The notes under the pieces: model-generated
Database searches by the model: none
The model's input: the letters and a program-made list of their open reading frames with translations, nothing else
Told to the model about the DNA's origin: nothing
Part shown: positions 8,100 through 17,769 of the stretch, in pieces
Layout: every line of letters starts with the position of its first letter
Position numbering within the stretch: position 1 is the stretch's first letter
Assembly: GCF_016654015.1 (NCBI RefSeq)
Contig: NZ_JAEPWM010000004.1
Span: 310,001 to 374,000, forward strand
DNA from: Ramlibacter ginsenosidimutans
Lineage (GTDB): Bacteria > Pseudomonadota > Gammaproteobacteria > Burkholderiales > Burkholderiaceae_C
Reading direction: 5' to 3'
Length of the DNA stretch: 64,000 bases
Made by a program: the position numbers and the translations under genes

Positions 8100-9353
8100 C
8101 TACTCCCCTGCCGCCCGCTTCCACGCCAGTGCGGCCGCCGATGCGTCCTCGCGTTGTTCGGCGAGTTCGGCGACGGCGCGCCAGGCGTTGCGGTGCAGCT
8201 TGGCATCGTGCAGCGACAGCGCCGCTTGCGTCAGCAGCTGCTGCGCCTTGCCCCACAGCTGGCGCTTCATGCATGCCATGCCCGCGAGGTACTGCAGCGT
8301 GGCGTCGCGCGGGTTGGCCTTCTGTGCCGCCTCGATGCGCGCCAGCCAGGTGGCGTCCAGCGAATCCATGCCTTCCTCCAGCGCGCACACCAGCTTGATG
8401 CGCAGGTTGTCCGCCAGTTCGGCCTGCTGCTCCCACACGGGCAGCAGCCACTCGCGCGCGACGTGTGCATCGCCGCCCAGGGACGTGAGGCGCTGCGCCG
8501 CGTGAATGGCCACTTCGGCCATCTGCCGCTCCGCCGGTTCGAGCGCGCTCCACGCACGGTGCAGTTGCGCCACGTCATAGGCGCCGTTCAGGAGGTCGAT
8601 GGCCAGCCCGCGCAGGATGCTGCGCGCTGCCACCGGCGAGAAGCCATGGTGCTTGGCGAGCAGGCGTGCGGTCTCCAGCGCTTCCATCGGCTGGCCGGCC
8701 TGGCGTGAAGCGCGCAGGCGCGTGCGCAGCGCCAGCGTGCGGCGGCCTGCGCCCAGCGGCAGGTCCTGCAGCAGGCGGATGGCGTTCTCCGGCTCGCGGT
8801 CGTCCAGCGCCCAGCGCGCGGCCCGCAGCAGCGCACCGTCGCGCGTCTCCTGGGCCTCGCGCGCCGACGCCTGGTCCAGTGCTTCCTTCAGGTGCTCGTC
8901 GCGCCCGGCGCGGTCCTGCAGCGCATGCGCCGACTCGCCGGCCACGATGTGCGCCAATGCGCGCAGCTGGGCGCCGTTCGCGGGCTTGTGGCCGGAGGAC
9001 GCGAGCGATGCCTCCTGCGCGAGCACGTCGTCCGCCGCCTTGCGCGCGCGCAGGTATCGCCCGGCCAGCAGGTGCGAGATGCTTTCCAGCAGCGCGGCAT
9101 GCATCGCGCGCTCCTTCTGCTGCGTGCGCCAGCGCAGCGCCTGGCGCGGCAGGTCCAGCAGCGCCGAGAGCGCGCGCATCACGGCATGCACGAAGAAGAA
9201 AGAGCCCACCAGCAGCAGCACGACCAGGTTCAGCGACAGGTCGACGCGGTAAGGCGGCCAGAACAGCGTGACCGTGCCCTGGTTGTTGCCGGCGAACAGC
9301 GCGCCCGCCACGGCAACGGCAAACAGCAGCAGCAGCCAGATGGCGGCGCGCAT
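8100..9353 (-). CDS. hemY: HemY-like haem biosynthesis-associated TPR membrane protein
   Basis: This 417-residue protein is of the proteobacterial HemY type, which is not the Bacillus protoporphyrinogen oxidase of the same name. Two N-terminal membrane helices (about 3-22 and 40-62) form the HemY_N domain, with the conserved GNNQGTVTLFWPPYRVDLS between them. The rest is helical and tetratricopeptide-like and should lie in the cytosol or periplasm according to topology. The family always travels with hemC/hemD/hemX and is thought to help protoporphyrin handling, but no enzymatic reaction is established. It is the last gene of the hemCDXY operon, three bases after hemX, and faces rne across repeat copy 1. 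Confidence 0.88.
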   Translation of the reverse strand: MRAAIWLLLLFAVAVAGALFAGNNQGTVTLFWPPYRVDLSLNLVVLLLVGSFFFVHAVMRALSALLDLPRQALRWRTQQKERAMHAALLESISHLLAGRYLRARKAADDVLAQEASLASSGHKPANGAQLRALAHIVAGESAHALQDRAGRDEHLKEALDQASAREAQETRDGALLRAARWALDDREPENAIRLLQDLPLGAGRRTLALRTRLRASRQAGQPMEALETARLLAKHHGFSPVAARSILRGLAIDLLNGAYDVAQLHRAWSALEPAERQMAEVAIHAAQRLTSLGGDAHVAREWLLPVWEQQAELADNLRIKLVCALEEGMDSLDATWLARIEAAQKANPRDATLQYLAGMACMKRQLWGKAQQLLTQAALSLHDAKLHRNAWRAVAELAEQREDASAAALAWKRAAGE

Positions 9354-9356
9354 CGC

Positions 9357-10427
9357 TTACTTCCCTGCGCCCGCGGTCGCGAGGGCGGCCAGCGTCTCGT
9401 CGATGCGCGGCAGCTCCGCGGTGCGCACCTGCGACTGAACCTGCTGCAGCTGCGTGGCGACCGCCTGCACGCGGCGCGAGGCGGGGTCGAAATACTTGTA
9501 GAGGGCCTGCGACGCCGCGGTGACGTCGGCGCGCGCCGAATCGTTCTGGCGGGCGATCAGCGACAGCCGCACGTCCAGCAGCTTCAGCTTCATGTTCTCG
9601 CGCAGCAGGTAGGCCTGCTCCGGCGCGACCAGCATCGCGTCCGGATGGTCGATCCGGCTGACGCGCACCAGGCCGCGCGCTTCGGCCAGCACCGCGTCGC
9701 GCCAGCGTCCCCACCACGCAGCAGCCGGCGAGGTGGCCGCCGCGGCCGGCCGGGGCGGCTCGTCGACGGCGCGCGCGGGCACCGCATTCGCCACCGGCAG
9801 GTCGTCCACCTGCCGCACGATGTCGTCGATGCGCACCAGCAGGCCCGGAACGTCGGTCACGCTGGCGGAGCGGATGCGGTCGGTATCGCGCGCGATCGCC
9901 GAGCGCACCCGCGCGAGCCGCGGCTGGGCCGCGCGCGCAATGCGCTGGTCGGCCGTGCGCAGCGCCGCCAGCAGCGGCTCGGGGCTGCCGGTGAGCTGGG
10001 TCTGCTGCTGCGCGAGGCGCAGGCTGGACTCGACGTCGACCACCAGGTTCTCGTCGCGCGAACGCGAGAGGCTCTGCATCAGGTCCTCGAGCTGGCTGCG
10101 CTGCAGGGCGACTTCGGACAGCCGCGACTCCATGACCGCCTGCCGCGCGGCCGTATCGCGCGCGACGTCCTGCGCCTGGCGCGCGAGCGCCCGGGCCTCG
10201 ATGGCATTGGCGCCGGAGTCCGCGCTTTGCCGCGCGAGCTGCTGCTGGATGGAGGACAGGCGCTGCCACAGCATCACGCTGGAAAGCAGCGCGGCCCCGG
10301 CGATCGCGACCAGCGCGAACCAGCCCGCGCGCGAAGCGGCGGAAGGGCGCTGGGCGGGCGGTACGCCGAGCACCTGCACCGGCAGCGCCGGCGCAGGCTC
10401 CGGCGACGAGGGAGGCAGTGCGCTCAT
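9357..10427 (-). CDS. hemX: HemX-like inner-membrane protein of the hem operon
   Basis: This is a 356-residue HemX-family protein. It has a Pro-rich cytosolic N-terminus, one membrane helix (about 34-55, GWFALVAIAGAALLSSVMLW) and a long, largely coiled-coil extracytoplasmic region rich in Gln and Ala (about 58-150). Databases often label the family uroporphyrinogen-III C-methyltransferase, but no SAM-binding motif is visible and the catalytic label is probably inherited from an old fusion annotation. The ATG at 10427 overlaps the hemD stop (ATGA). A structural or regulatory role in early tetrapyrrole synthesis is inferred from the operon only. Confidence 0.85.
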   Translation of the reverse strand: MSALPPSSPEPAPALPVQVLGVPPAQRPSAASRAGWFALVAIAGAALLSSVMLWQRLSSIQQQLARQSADSGANAIEARALARQAQDVARDTAARQAVMESRLSEVALQRSQLEDLMQSLSRSRDENLVVDVESSLRLAQQQTQLTGSPEPLLAALRTADQRIARAAQPRLARVRSAIARDTDRIRSASVTDVPGLLVRIDDIVRQVDDLPVANAVPARAVDEPPRPAAAATSPAAAWWGRWRDAVLAEARGLVRVSRIDHPDAMLVAPEQAYLLRENMKLKLLDVRLSLIARQNDSARADVTAASQALYKYFDPASRRVQAVATQLQQVQSQVRTAELPRIDETLAALATAGAGK

Positions 10428-11179
10428 GCGACCGATTCTATCGACGCGAGCACGTCTTCCAGCCCGGGACGCGCAGCACGCACCGCCCCGAAGCCGAGGG
10501 CGCGCACCGCAGCCGCGATGCGTGGGTGCGTGGCAACGGCCCGCGCCCGCGACCAGTCCTGTGCCGGGAGCAGGGTTGCGAGATGCGTCGCGGCTTCCGA
10601 GCTGCTGAAGATCCAGGTCGAACCGTCGGCAGCGGCGCGCCGCGCGGCCGCCTGCTGTGCCTGCGTCCATGCGGGCGGCTGGCGCGTGTACGCGAGCACG
10701 GTCTCCACCTGCACGCCGCGCGCGGCGAGCTGCTGCAGCAGCCAGTCGCGGCCCTGCTCCCGGCCCGCGCCATCCCCGCCGCGGACCAGCAGCAAGCGGT
10801 CGCCCGCGCGAAGCTGGCCTTGCACCTGCTGCCAGAGGCTTTCCGAATCGAACTGCGCGGACTCCGCCGCGGGTGCATCGATTCGCTCGGCCGGCACTCC
10901 GGCGGCGAGCAGCGCATCGCGCGTCGCCGGGCCGGGCGCCCACGCACGCGCGAGCTGCACGCCCGGCGCCGCGGCGAAGAACGCCTGCACCGCATTCGCG
11001 CTGACGAACATCACCGCCGCACAATCGCCTGCGCGCGTGCAGGCTGCCCGCAACGCTTGCGGATCCGGCGGCGGTCCGATCTGCAGCAAGGGCAGGAGCA
11101 AGGGCTCCAGGCCGCGTTCGCGCAGGCGCGCGGCCCAGCGTTCGGCCTCGGCTTGCGGCCGCGTGAGGACCACGGCCAT
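10424..11179 (-). CDS. hemD: Uroporphyrinogen-III synthase
   Basis: HemD closes hydroxymethylbilane to uroporphyrinogen III with inversion of ring D. The protein has 251 residues, normal for the family. It starts [19 protein letters not shown], the typical N-terminal strand-helix. Conserved patches include [12 protein letters not shown], the [16 protein letters not shown] loop, [12 protein letters not shown] and the C-terminal [12 protein letters not shown], all in the expected order for the two-lobed fold. HemD is poorly conserved, so assignment rests on these patches plus its place eight bases after hemC and overlapping hemX by four bases. Confidence 0.93.
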   Translation of the reverse strand: MAVVLTRPQAEAERWAARLRERGLEPLLLPLLQIGPPPDPQALRAACTRAGDCAAVMFVSANAVQAFFAAAPGVQLARAWAPGPATRDALLAAGVPAERIDAPAAESAQFDSESLWQQVQGQLRAGDRLLLVRGGDGAGREQGRDWLLQQLAARGVQVETVLAYTRQPPAWTQAQQAAARRAAADGSTWIFSSSEAATHLATLLPAQDWSRARAVATHPRIAAAVRALGFGAVRAARPGLEDVLASIESVA

Positions 11180-11187
11180 GGCGGGCG

Positions 11188-12090
11188 TCAGTGCGCGCCG
11201 CCCGCGCGCAGCCGCGCGGCGACCTGTTCGCCCAGGGCGGCGGCCTGCTCCGCGTCGGCGATCACGTCCGCGCCGCGGGCGCGCACCAGCACGCCGGCGC
11301 GCTCCGGATCGCCCCAGGCGGCTTGCAGCTGCAGGTATTCGCCGTCGAAGCGCGCATGCGCCGCCAGCGGCATCGAGCAGCTGCCACCCAGCGCGCGGCT
11401 CACGGCGCGTTCCGCTGCCACGCACAGCCAGGTGGACTGGCTCGCGAGCGGCGCCAGCACCTCGGCCACCTCCGACCGCTCGCTGCGGATCTCGATCCCC
11501 AGCGCGCCCTGCCCTGCGGCGGGGAGCATGTCCTCGGGTTCGAACAGCTGGCGGATGCGGCCGGCCAGTCCCAGGCGCTTGAGCCCCGCGGCCGCCAGCA
11601 CGACGGCGTCGTATTGGCCGTCGTCGAGCTTGCGCAGGCGCGTGTCGAGGTTGCCGCGCAGCGGCTCGATGCGCAGGTCGGGACGCAGGGCGCGCAGCAG
11701 CACGATGCGGCGCAGGCTGGACGTGCCGACCACCGAGCCCTGCGGCAGCGCCGACAGGCTGTCGTGGTGCGGCGAGACCAGGGCGTCGCGCGGATCCTCG
11801 CGCTCGAGCACGCACGCCAGCGCGAAGCCGCCGGGCAGCTCCATGGGGACGTCCTTGAGGGAATGCACCGCGAGGTCGGCGCGGCCTTCCTCCAGCGCGA
11901 GCTCCAGCTCCTTCACGAACAGGCCCTTGCCGCCCACCTTGCTGAGGGAGCGGTCCAGGATCTGGTCGCCCCGGGTGGTCATTCCGAGCAGCGCGACCTC
12001 GTGCCCGCGCTGTTCGAGCAAGGCCTTCACGTGTTCGGCCTGCCAGAGGGCGAGCCGGCTTTCGCGCGTGGCGATGGTGAACTGGCTCAC
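11188..12090 (-). CDS. hemC: Porphobilinogen deaminase (hydroxymethylbilane synthase)
   Basis: HemC polymerises four porphobilinogens to hydroxymethylbilane using a dipyrromethane cofactor. The protein has 300 residues. The N-terminus [35 protein letters not shown], the substrate-binding VGTSSLRR and the cofactor-attachment cysteine in [13 protein letters not shown] are all present. The start is GTG at 12090; no ATG lies near, and a GCAGG sequence precedes it. It is the first gene of hemCDXY and is divergent from ppc with only 72 bases between them. Confidence 0.96.
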   Translation of the reverse strand: MSQFTIATRESRLALWQAEHVKALLEQRGHEVALLGMTTRGDQILDRSLSKVGGKGLFVKELELALEEGRADLAVHSLKDVPMELPGGFALACVLEREDPRDALVSPHHDSLSALPQGSVVGTSSLRRIVLLRALRPDLRIEPLRGNLDTRLRKLDDGQYDAVVLAAAGLKRLGLAGRIRQLFEPEDMLPAAGQGALGIEIRSERSEVAEVLAPLASQSTWLCVAAERAVSRALGGSCSMPLAAHARFDGEYLQLQAAWGDPERAGVLVRARGADVIADAEQAAALGEQVAARLRAGGAH

Positions 12091-12123
12091 GTCGTAACCT
12101 GCCTGAATCAATCGGTGTGGGTC

Positions 12124-12135
12124 GATGCTAGCATC
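12124..12135. promoter_or_regulatory. Palindromic extended -10 between hemC and ppc, possible bidirectional promoter
   Basis: The 12-base perfect palindrome GATGCTAGCATC lies in the 72-base gap. On either strand it reads TGCTAGCAT, which fits an extended -10 (TGnTAnnAT). It could therefore serve both hemC and ppc. No strong -35 is visible on either side. A protein operator is the alternative reading. Confidence 0.4.
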
Positions 12136-12162
12136 CCCCGCATCCCCCCACTGGAAGCAAGA

Positions 12163-14961
12163 ATGCCTGCCACCGAGCTGCCGCCCGCGCGGCGAGCCAA
12201 GGACAACGAGCGTCCGCTGCGCGAAGACATCCGGCTGCTGGGCCGCATCCTGGGGGACGTGATCCGCGAGCAGGAGGGCGTGGACACGTACGAGCTGGTG
12301 GAGCGCATCCGCAAGCTGTCGGTGTCGTTCCGGCAGCACGACGACCAGGCGGCCGACCGCGAGCTGAAGTCCCTGCTGAAGTCGCTCTCCGGCGACGACG
12401 CCGTGCGCGTGATCCGCGCCTTCACCTACTTCAGCCTGCTCGCCAACCTGGCGGAGGACCGGCACCACATCCGCCGGCGCGAAGTGCACGAGCGCGCCGG
12501 CGACACGCAGGAGGGCAGCATCGACGTGGCGCTGGCCCGCCTGCGCTGGGCCGGCATCGGCGCGAAGAGCGTCGCCCAGACGCTCGCGCACGCCTACCTG
12601 TCGCCGGTCCTCACCGCGCATCCGACCGAGGTGCAGCGCAAGAGCGTGCTCGACGCCGAGCGCGACCTGGCGCGGCTGCTCGCCGAGCGCGACGAGATCC
12701 GCGCGCGCGCCCTGCCGCGCGATGCACTGGCACCGCGCGAGCTCGCCGCCAACGAGGCAAGCATGCGCGCCCGCGTGATGCAGTTGTGGCAGACGCGCCT
12801 GCTGCGCTTCACCAAGCTCACCGTGGCCGACGAAGTCGAGACCTCGCTCAGCTACTACGAGGCGACCTTCCTGCGCCAGATTCCCCGCTTGTACGCGCAG
12901 CTGGAACAGGCGCTCGGCCAGCAGCCGGTGGCGAGCTTCCTGCGCATGGGGCAGTGGATCGGCGGCGACCGCGACGGCAATCCCAACGTGACGGCCGAAA
13001 CCCTCGCCTACGCGCTGCGCCGGCAATGCGAGGTCGCCCTGCGCTACTACCTCACCGAGCTGTACTGGCTCGGAGGTGAGCTCTCGTTGTCCGATTTGCT
13101 GGTGGGGATCACGCCGCAGATGCGGGCGCTGGCGGACAGTTCGCCCGACAGCAACGAGCATCGCCGCGACGAACCCTACCGGCGCGCGGTGACCGGCATG
13201 TATTCGCGGCTGGCGGCGACGCTGAAGGAGTTCACCGGCGGCGATGCCGCGCGCCACGCCGTGCCGCCGCAGAACCCGTATCGCAGCGCCGAGGAGTTCC
13301 TGGCCGACCTGCGCACCATGCGCGACTCGCTGCTCGCCCACCATGCCGCCGCGCTGGTGCAGCAACGCCTGCATCCGCTGATCCGCGCCGTGGAAGTCTT
13401 CGGCTTCCACCTGGCCACCCTGGACCTGCGGCAGAGCTCGGACCAGCACGAGGAGGTGGTCGCCGAATTGCTGGCGACGGCGCGCGTGGAACGTGACTAC
13501 CGCGGCCTCGACGAAGCGGCCCGGCGCGAGGTGCTGCTGCGCCTGCTGTGCGACGCGCGGCCGCTGCGCGTGCTGGGCGGCGAGTACAGCGAGCATGCGC
13601 GCAAGGAGCTGGCGATCTTCGAAACGGCGGTCGCGATGCGCGCGCGCTTCGGGCCGCAGGCGATCCGCCACTACATCATCAGCCACACGGAGGCGGTCAG
13701 CGACCTGCTGGAAGTCCTGCTGCTGCAGAAGGAAGTGGGCCTGCTGCACGGCACCCTGGACGGCGCGGCGCGCGCAGACCTGATCGTCGTCCCGCTGTTC
13801 GAGACCATCGCCGACCTGCGCCATGCCGCGCCCATCATGCGCGAGTTCTACGCGCTGCCCGGCATCGCGAAGCTGGTGCAGCGCTCGGGCGCGGAGCAGG
13901 ACATCATGCTGGGCTACAGCGACAGCAACAAGGACGGCGGCATCTTCACCAGCAACTGGGAGCTGTACCGCGCCGAAACGGCGCTGGCCGAGCTGTTCGA
14001 CCAGCTCGCGAATTCCCACGACATCCAGCTGCGCCTGTTCCACGGCCGCGGCGGCACGGTGGGCCGCGGCGGCGGCCCCAGCTACGAGGCCATCCTCGCC
14101 CAGCCGCCTGGCACCGTGCGGGGGCAGATCCGCCTGACCGAGCAGGGCGAGGTGATCGCCTCCAAGTACGCGAACCCGGAGATCGGCCGGCGCAACCTCG
14201 AGACCCTGGTAGCGGCGACGCTGGAAGCGACGCTGCTGCAGCCGACCAAGCCGGCGCCCAAGGCTTTCCTGCAGGCGGCGGAGGCCTTGTCGCAAGCGAG
14301 CATGGCGGCGTACCGGGCGCTCGTGTACGAGACACCGGGCTTCGTCGATTTCTTCTTCAGCGCCACGCCGATCCGCGAAATCGCGGAGCTGAACATCGGC
14401 TCGCGCCCCGCCTCGCGCAAGCCCTCGCAGCGCATCGAGGACCTGCGCGCGATCCCCTGGAGCTTCAGCTGGGGCCAGGCGCGGCTCACCCTCAACGGGT
14501 GGTACGGCTTCGGCTCCGCCGTGGACGCGTTCCTGGCCGCGGGCGACCGCAAGGAGCAGGCGGCGCTGCTGCAGCGGATGGTGCGGCAGTGGCCCTTCTT
14601 CCGCACGCTGCTGTCCAACATGGACATGGTGCTGGCCAAGAGCGATCTCGCCGTCGCCTCGCGGTATGCGGAACTGGTGCCCGATGCGCGGCTGCGCCGC
14701 CGGATCTTCGGCACCATCGAAGCCGAATGGCAGCGAACGCAAGCGGCGCTGGCGCTGATCACCGGCGAGAAGCAGCGCCTCTCCGCCAACCCCGGTCTCG
14801 CGCGCTCGATCCGCCATCGCTTCCCCTACATCGACCCGCTCAACCACTTGCAGGTCGAGCTCGTGCGCCGCTGGCGCGAAGGCCGCGCCGACGAGCGCGA
14901 CCGCATGGGCATCCACCTCGCCATCAACGGCATCGCCGCAGGCCTGCGCAACACCGGCTGA
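12163..14961 (+). CDS. ppc: Phosphoenolpyruvate carboxylase
   Basis: Ppc carboxylates phosphoenolpyruvate with bicarbonate to oxaloacetate, refilling the TCA cycle. The protein has 932 residues, close to the E. coli length. Key motifs are the catalytic histidine in [12 protein letters not shown], the [10 protein letters not shown] loop, [11 protein letters not shown], the glycine-rich [14 protein letters not shown] and the invariant C-terminal NTG end that reaches the active site. The ATG at 12163 is selected as the first start after the hemC promoter region. An open frame continues upstream but runs antisense to hemC. The enzyme is expected to be allosterically controlled (acetyl-CoA, aspartate) as in the family. 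Confidence 0.97.
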   Translation: MPATELPPARRAKDNERPLREDIRLLGRILGDVIREQEGVDTYELVERIRKLSVSFRQHDDQAADRELKSLLKSLSGDDAVRVIRAFTYFSLLANLAEDRHHIRRREVHERAGDTQEGSIDVALARLRWAGIGAKSVAQTLAHAYLSPVLTAHPTEVQRKSVLDAERDLARLLAERDEIRARALPRDALAPRELAANEASMRARVMQLWQTRLLRFTKLTVADEVETSLSYYEATFLRQIPRLYAQLEQALGQQPVASFLRMGQWIGGDRDGNPNVTAETLAYALRRQCEVALRYYLTELYWLGGELSLSDLLVGITPQMRALADSSPDSNEHRRDEPYRRAVTGMYSRLAATLKEFTGGDAARHAVPPQNPYRSAEEFLADLRTMRDSLLAHHAAALVQQRLHPLIRAVEVFGFHLATLDLRQSSDQHEEVVAELLATARVERDYRGLDEAARREVLLRLLCDARPLRVLGGEYSEHARKELAIFETAVAMRARFGPQAIRHYIISHTEAVSDLLEVLLLQKEVGLLHGTLDGAARADLIVVPLFETIADLRHAAPIMREFYALPGIAKLVQRSGAEQDIMLGYSDSNKDGGIFTSNWELYRAETALAELFDQLANSHDIQLRLFHGRGGTVGRGGGPSYEAILAQPPGTVRGQIRLTEQGEVIASKYANPEIGRRNLETLVAATLEATLLQPTKPAPKAFLQAAEALSQASMAAYRALVYETPGFVDFFFSATPIREIAELNIGSRPASRKPSQRIEDLRAIPWSFSWGQARLTLNGWYGFGSAVDAFLAAGDRKEQAALLQRMVRQWPFFRTLLSNMDMVLAKSDLAVASRYAELVPDARLRRRIFGTIEAEWQRTQAALALITGEKQRLSANPGLARSIRHRFPYIDPLNHLQVELVRRWREGRADERDRMGIHLAINGIAAGLRNTG

Positions 14962-15020
14962 GCCGCCGCAAGACACGTTGGCGCGCTCACTGTCTCCGCA
15001 GGCCTACGCAGCGCCAGGCC

Positions 15021-15040
15021 CGTCCGTCCTATAACGGACG
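15021..15040 (+). promoter_or_regulatory. Inverted repeat enclosing a -10 box ahead of the SDR-trehalase operon
   Basis: CGTCCGT (15021-15027) and ACGGACG (15034-15040) are perfect 7-base arms around CCTATA, and TATAAC at 15030-15035 can serve as -10. A repressor bound here would block the promoter. No -35 stands out 17 bases upstream. The leader to the ATG at 15068 is about 25 nt with an AGGAA Shine-Dalgarno. Confidence 0.4.
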
Positions 15041-15067
15041 CCAGAACCATAACAACAGGAATGCGTC

Positions 15068-15862
15068 ATGGATGGAACACCTGAGGCGCCGGCCGGGCGC
15101 CTGGCCGGTCGGGTAGCGCTGGTCACCGGCGCCGCGCAGGGCATCGGCCTGGGCATCGCGTTAAGGCTCGCGCGCGAAGGCGCCGCCGTGGCGCTCAACG
15201 TGCACAAGGAGGACGCCCGCGCGGCCGAAGCACGCCAGCAGGTGCAGGCGCTCGGGGCCGCATGCGAGGTGTTCGTCGCCGACGTGTCCCGCATCGCGCC
15301 AACGCGGCAACTGGTCGCGGACGTGGCGGCGCGGCTGGGGCGCCTGGACATCCTCGTCAACAACGCCGGCATCGAGCGGCACGCGGGCGTGCTAGAGGTG
15401 ACCGAAGCGGACTTCGACGCCGTGATCGCGACCAACCTCAAGGGTCCGTTCTTCCTGGCACAGGCCTTTGCCGCGCACGTGCAGGACGCGGGCGGCGGCG
15501 GGCGCATCATCAACATCAGCTCGGTGCACGAGGACCTGCCGTTTCCGCACTTCGCGCCCTACTGCGCGAGCAAGGGCGGCCTGCGCATGCTGATGCGCAC
15601 GATGGCGCTGGAGCTGGCGCCGCTCGGCATCACCGTCAACAACGTCTCGCCGGGCGCGATCCGCACGCCGATCAACGAGGCCCTGCTGCAGGATGCCGCG
15701 AAGGTCGCCGCACTGCAGGCGCAGATCCCGGTCGGGCGCATGGGCGAACCCTCGGACGTCGCCGGCGCCGTCGCCTTCCTCGCGTCGGCGGACGCCAGCT
15801 ACATCACGGGCACGTCCATCATCGTGGACGGCGGCCTGCTCTGGAACTACTCGGAGCAATGA
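15068..15862 (+). CDS. SDR-family oxidoreductase, glucose-1-dehydrogenase-like
   Basis: This 264-residue classical short-chain dehydrogenase has the nucleotide-binding TGAAQGIG motif (about 21-28), NNAG, catalytic Ser in INISSVHE, Tyr and Lys in YCASKGG, and PGAIRTPIN. The SSVHE...ASKGG...ALE.AP.GI.VNN..PGAI.TPIN pattern closely follows Bacillus glucose 1-dehydrogenase, which oxidises beta-D-glucose to gluconolactone with NAD(P). The next gene is a trehalase whose start overlaps this stop by four bases (ATGA), so glucose as substrate makes sense. The substrate remains an inference, because SDR specificity is hard to read from sequence. Confidence 0.85.
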   Translation: MDGTPEAPAGRLAGRVALVTGAAQGIGLGIALRLAREGAAVALNVHKEDARAAEARQQVQALGAACEVFVADVSRIAPTRQLVADVAARLGRLDILVNNAGIERHAGVLEVTEADFDAVIATNLKGPFFLAQAFAAHVQDAGGGGRIINISSVHEDLPFPHFAPYCASKGGLRMLMRTMALELAPLGITVNNVSPGAIRTPINEALLQDAAKVAALQAQIPVGRMGEPSDVAGAVAFLASADASYITGTSIIVDGGLLWNYSEQ

Positions 15863-17448
15863 GCGTTCCGCACGCGCGCCGCCAGCACCGCGAGGCCGCC
15901 GCCGCGCACGCGCCGCCGCCCGACACACTCACGCCGGCCGATCGCTACGGCGAGCTGTTCGTCGAGGTCCAGCGCCAGGCGGTGTTCAGCGACAGCAAGA
16001 CCTTCGTGGACTGTGCGCCGCGGCATTCGCCCGAGGAAATCCTGGCGGCCTACCGCGCGCGGCGCCACCGCCCCGGATTCGACCTCTCCGCCTTCGTGCG
16101 CTCCGCCTTCACGCTCCCGCGGCTCGCGCACGATGACTTCGTGTCGGTGCCGGGGCGCGACATCCTGCAGCACATCGAGGCACTCTGGCCGTACCTTTCC
16201 CGGGCGCCGCAGCAACACCCGCCGCGCGGCTCACTGGTGCAGCTGCCCCAGCGCTACATCGTGCCGGGCGGCCGGTTCGCCGAGCTGTACTACTGGGACT
16301 CCTTCTTCACCATGGTGGGCCTGCCGGGCGGCGCCGACAGCCTGGTGGAGGACATGACCGAGAACTTCGCGTTCCTCGTCGACACCTACGGCCACGTCCC
16401 CAACGGAACCCGCACCTACTACCTGAGTCGTTCGCACCCGCCCGTCTTCGCGCTCATGACGCGACTGTGCGAGCAGCGAGGCGGCCACGCGGCGACCGAT
16501 TACCTGCCGCAACTCCTGCGCGAGCACGCCTTCTGGATGGATGGCGAGGACGGCGTGCAGCCGGGCGAGGCGCACCGGCGCGTCGTGCGCCTGCCCAGCG
16601 GCGAGTGCCTGAACCGCTACTGGGACGACCGCTGCACCCCGCGCGAGGAATCCTGGCGCGAGGACGTCGCGACCGCGGCGCGATCCGGCCGGCCGCAGGA
16701 AGAGGTGTACCGGCACCTGCGCGCGGCCGCGGAATCGGGCTGGGACTTCAGCACGCGCTGGCTGGCGGAGGACGCTTCGGGGCAGGTGGCTACGGACCTG
16801 GCCACGATCTGCACCACCGACCTGCTGCCGGTCGACCTCAATGCGCTGCTCCATTTCCTGGAACTGCACATTGCGGAGGTGGGCGAGCGGCACGGCGATG
16901 CCGGCCTGGCGGGGACGTTCCGGCAGCGCGCCGGCGGGCGCGCAGCGGCCATGGCGCGCCTGCACTGGGATGCGGACCAGGGCTTCTATGCGGACTACGA
17001 CTGGCGCCGGCAACGCCGACGGCGCGCGCTCACGGCGGCGACGCTGATGCCCCTGTACTGCGGCGTCGCCGGACCCGGCGAGGTGCACGCGCTCGCGCAC
17101 ACGGTGCGCACGCGCCTGCTGGCGCCCGGCGGCGTCGCGACCACCGAGATCATGAGCGGGCAGCAGTGGGACCGGCCCAATGGCTGGTCGCCCCTGCAGT
17201 GGATCGCCGTCGAAGGTTTCGCGCGCTGCGGCGAGTCCGCGCTGGCCGAGGAGATCCGCGGGCGCTGGCTGCAGACCGTCCAGGAGGTCTACGCGCGCGA
17301 GCACAAGCTGCTCGAGAAGTACGCCTTGCGACCGGGCACCGCCACCGGAGGCGGTGGCGGCGAGTACCCGCTGCAGGACGGCTTCGGCTGGACCAATGGC
17401 GTGGTCGCGTGCTGGCTGCAGCACCGGGACGCGGCCCTGCACCTCTGA
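15859..17448 (+). CDS. treF: Cytosolic trehalase, GH37
   Basis: The 529-residue enzyme hydrolyses alpha,alpha-trehalose to two glucoses. Both GH37 signatures are present: PGGRFAELYYWDSFF (136-150) and QQWDRPNGWSP (about 434-444). The likely general acid is Asp296 in ESGWDFSTRW. The likely base is the Glu in GGGGGEYPLQDGFGWTNG near residue 500, matching E. coli Asp312 and Glu496. There is no signal peptide, so it resembles TreF rather than periplasmic TreA. The ATG at 15859 overlaps the SDR stop. The first 25 residues are Ala/His-rich and unlike the family, so a slightly later start is possible. Confidence 0.93.
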   Translation: MSVPHARRQHREAAAAHAPPPDTLTPADRYGELFVEVQRQAVFSDSKTFVDCAPRHSPEEILAAYRARRHRPGFDLSAFVRSAFTLPRLAHDDFVSVPGRDILQHIEALWPYLSRAPQQHPPRGSLVQLPQRYIVPGGRFAELYYWDSFFTMVGLPGGADSLVEDMTENFAFLVDTYGHVPNGTRTYYLSRSHPPVFALMTRLCEQRGGHAATDYLPQLLREHAFWMDGEDGVQPGEAHRRVVRLPSGECLNRYWDDRCTPREESWREDVATAARSGRPQEEVYRHLRAAAESGWDFSTRWLAEDASGQVATDLATICTTDLLPVDLNALLHFLELHIAEVGERHGDAGLAGTFRQRAGGRAAAMARLHWDADQGFYADYDWRRQRRRRALTAATLMPLYCGVAGPGEVHALAHTVRTRLLAPGGVATTEIMSGQQWDRPNGWSPLQWIAVEGFARCGESALAEEIRGRWLQTVQEVYAREHKLLEKYALRPGTATGGGGGEYPLQDGFGWTNGVVACWLQHRDAALHL

Positions 17449-17513
17449 GGCCCTGGTCGCGCAGGGGCGACAGGACATCCGGCACATCCCGTGCCGTGTC
17501 CCGGCTCAGGCCC

Positions 17514-17765
17514 TCACTTGTAGAAGGCCTCGACCTTTCCCTTGAGCTTCAGCATGAGCGGCTGTCCCTTGCGGTCCAGCGTCTTGCCCGCGGGCACCTT
17601 CACCCAGCCTTCGCTGATGCAGTACTCCTCGACGTCGCTGCGCTCCTGGCCGTTGAAGCGGATGCCGACGTCGTGGGCGAACACCTCCTTCACGTGATGC
17701 GGGCTGCGCGGGTCGGCGGAGAGGCGGTCGGGGAGCGCGGGGCGGTCGGGGCTGGTTTCACTCAT
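17514..17765 (-). CDS. DUF3297 family protein
   Basis: This is an 83-residue soluble protein of DUF3297, a small family of unknown function common in Proteobacteria. The defining stretches are all present: LPDRLSADPRSPHH, the GIRFNGQE segment, VEEYCISEGWV and DRKGQPLMLKLKG. It begins four bases after the AI-2E permease stop and is probably cotranscribed with it. The ATG at 17765 is preferred over one five codons upstream, which would overlap the permease gene. It is convergent with the trehalase gene across a 65-base gap holding a short CGGCAC/GTGCCG hairpin. Confidence 0.85.
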   Translation of the reverse strand: MSETSPDRPALPDRLSADPRSPHHVKEVFAHDVGIRFNGQERSDVEEYCISEGWVKVPAGKTLDRKGQPLMLKLKGKVEAFYK

Positions 17766-17769
17766 GCCG

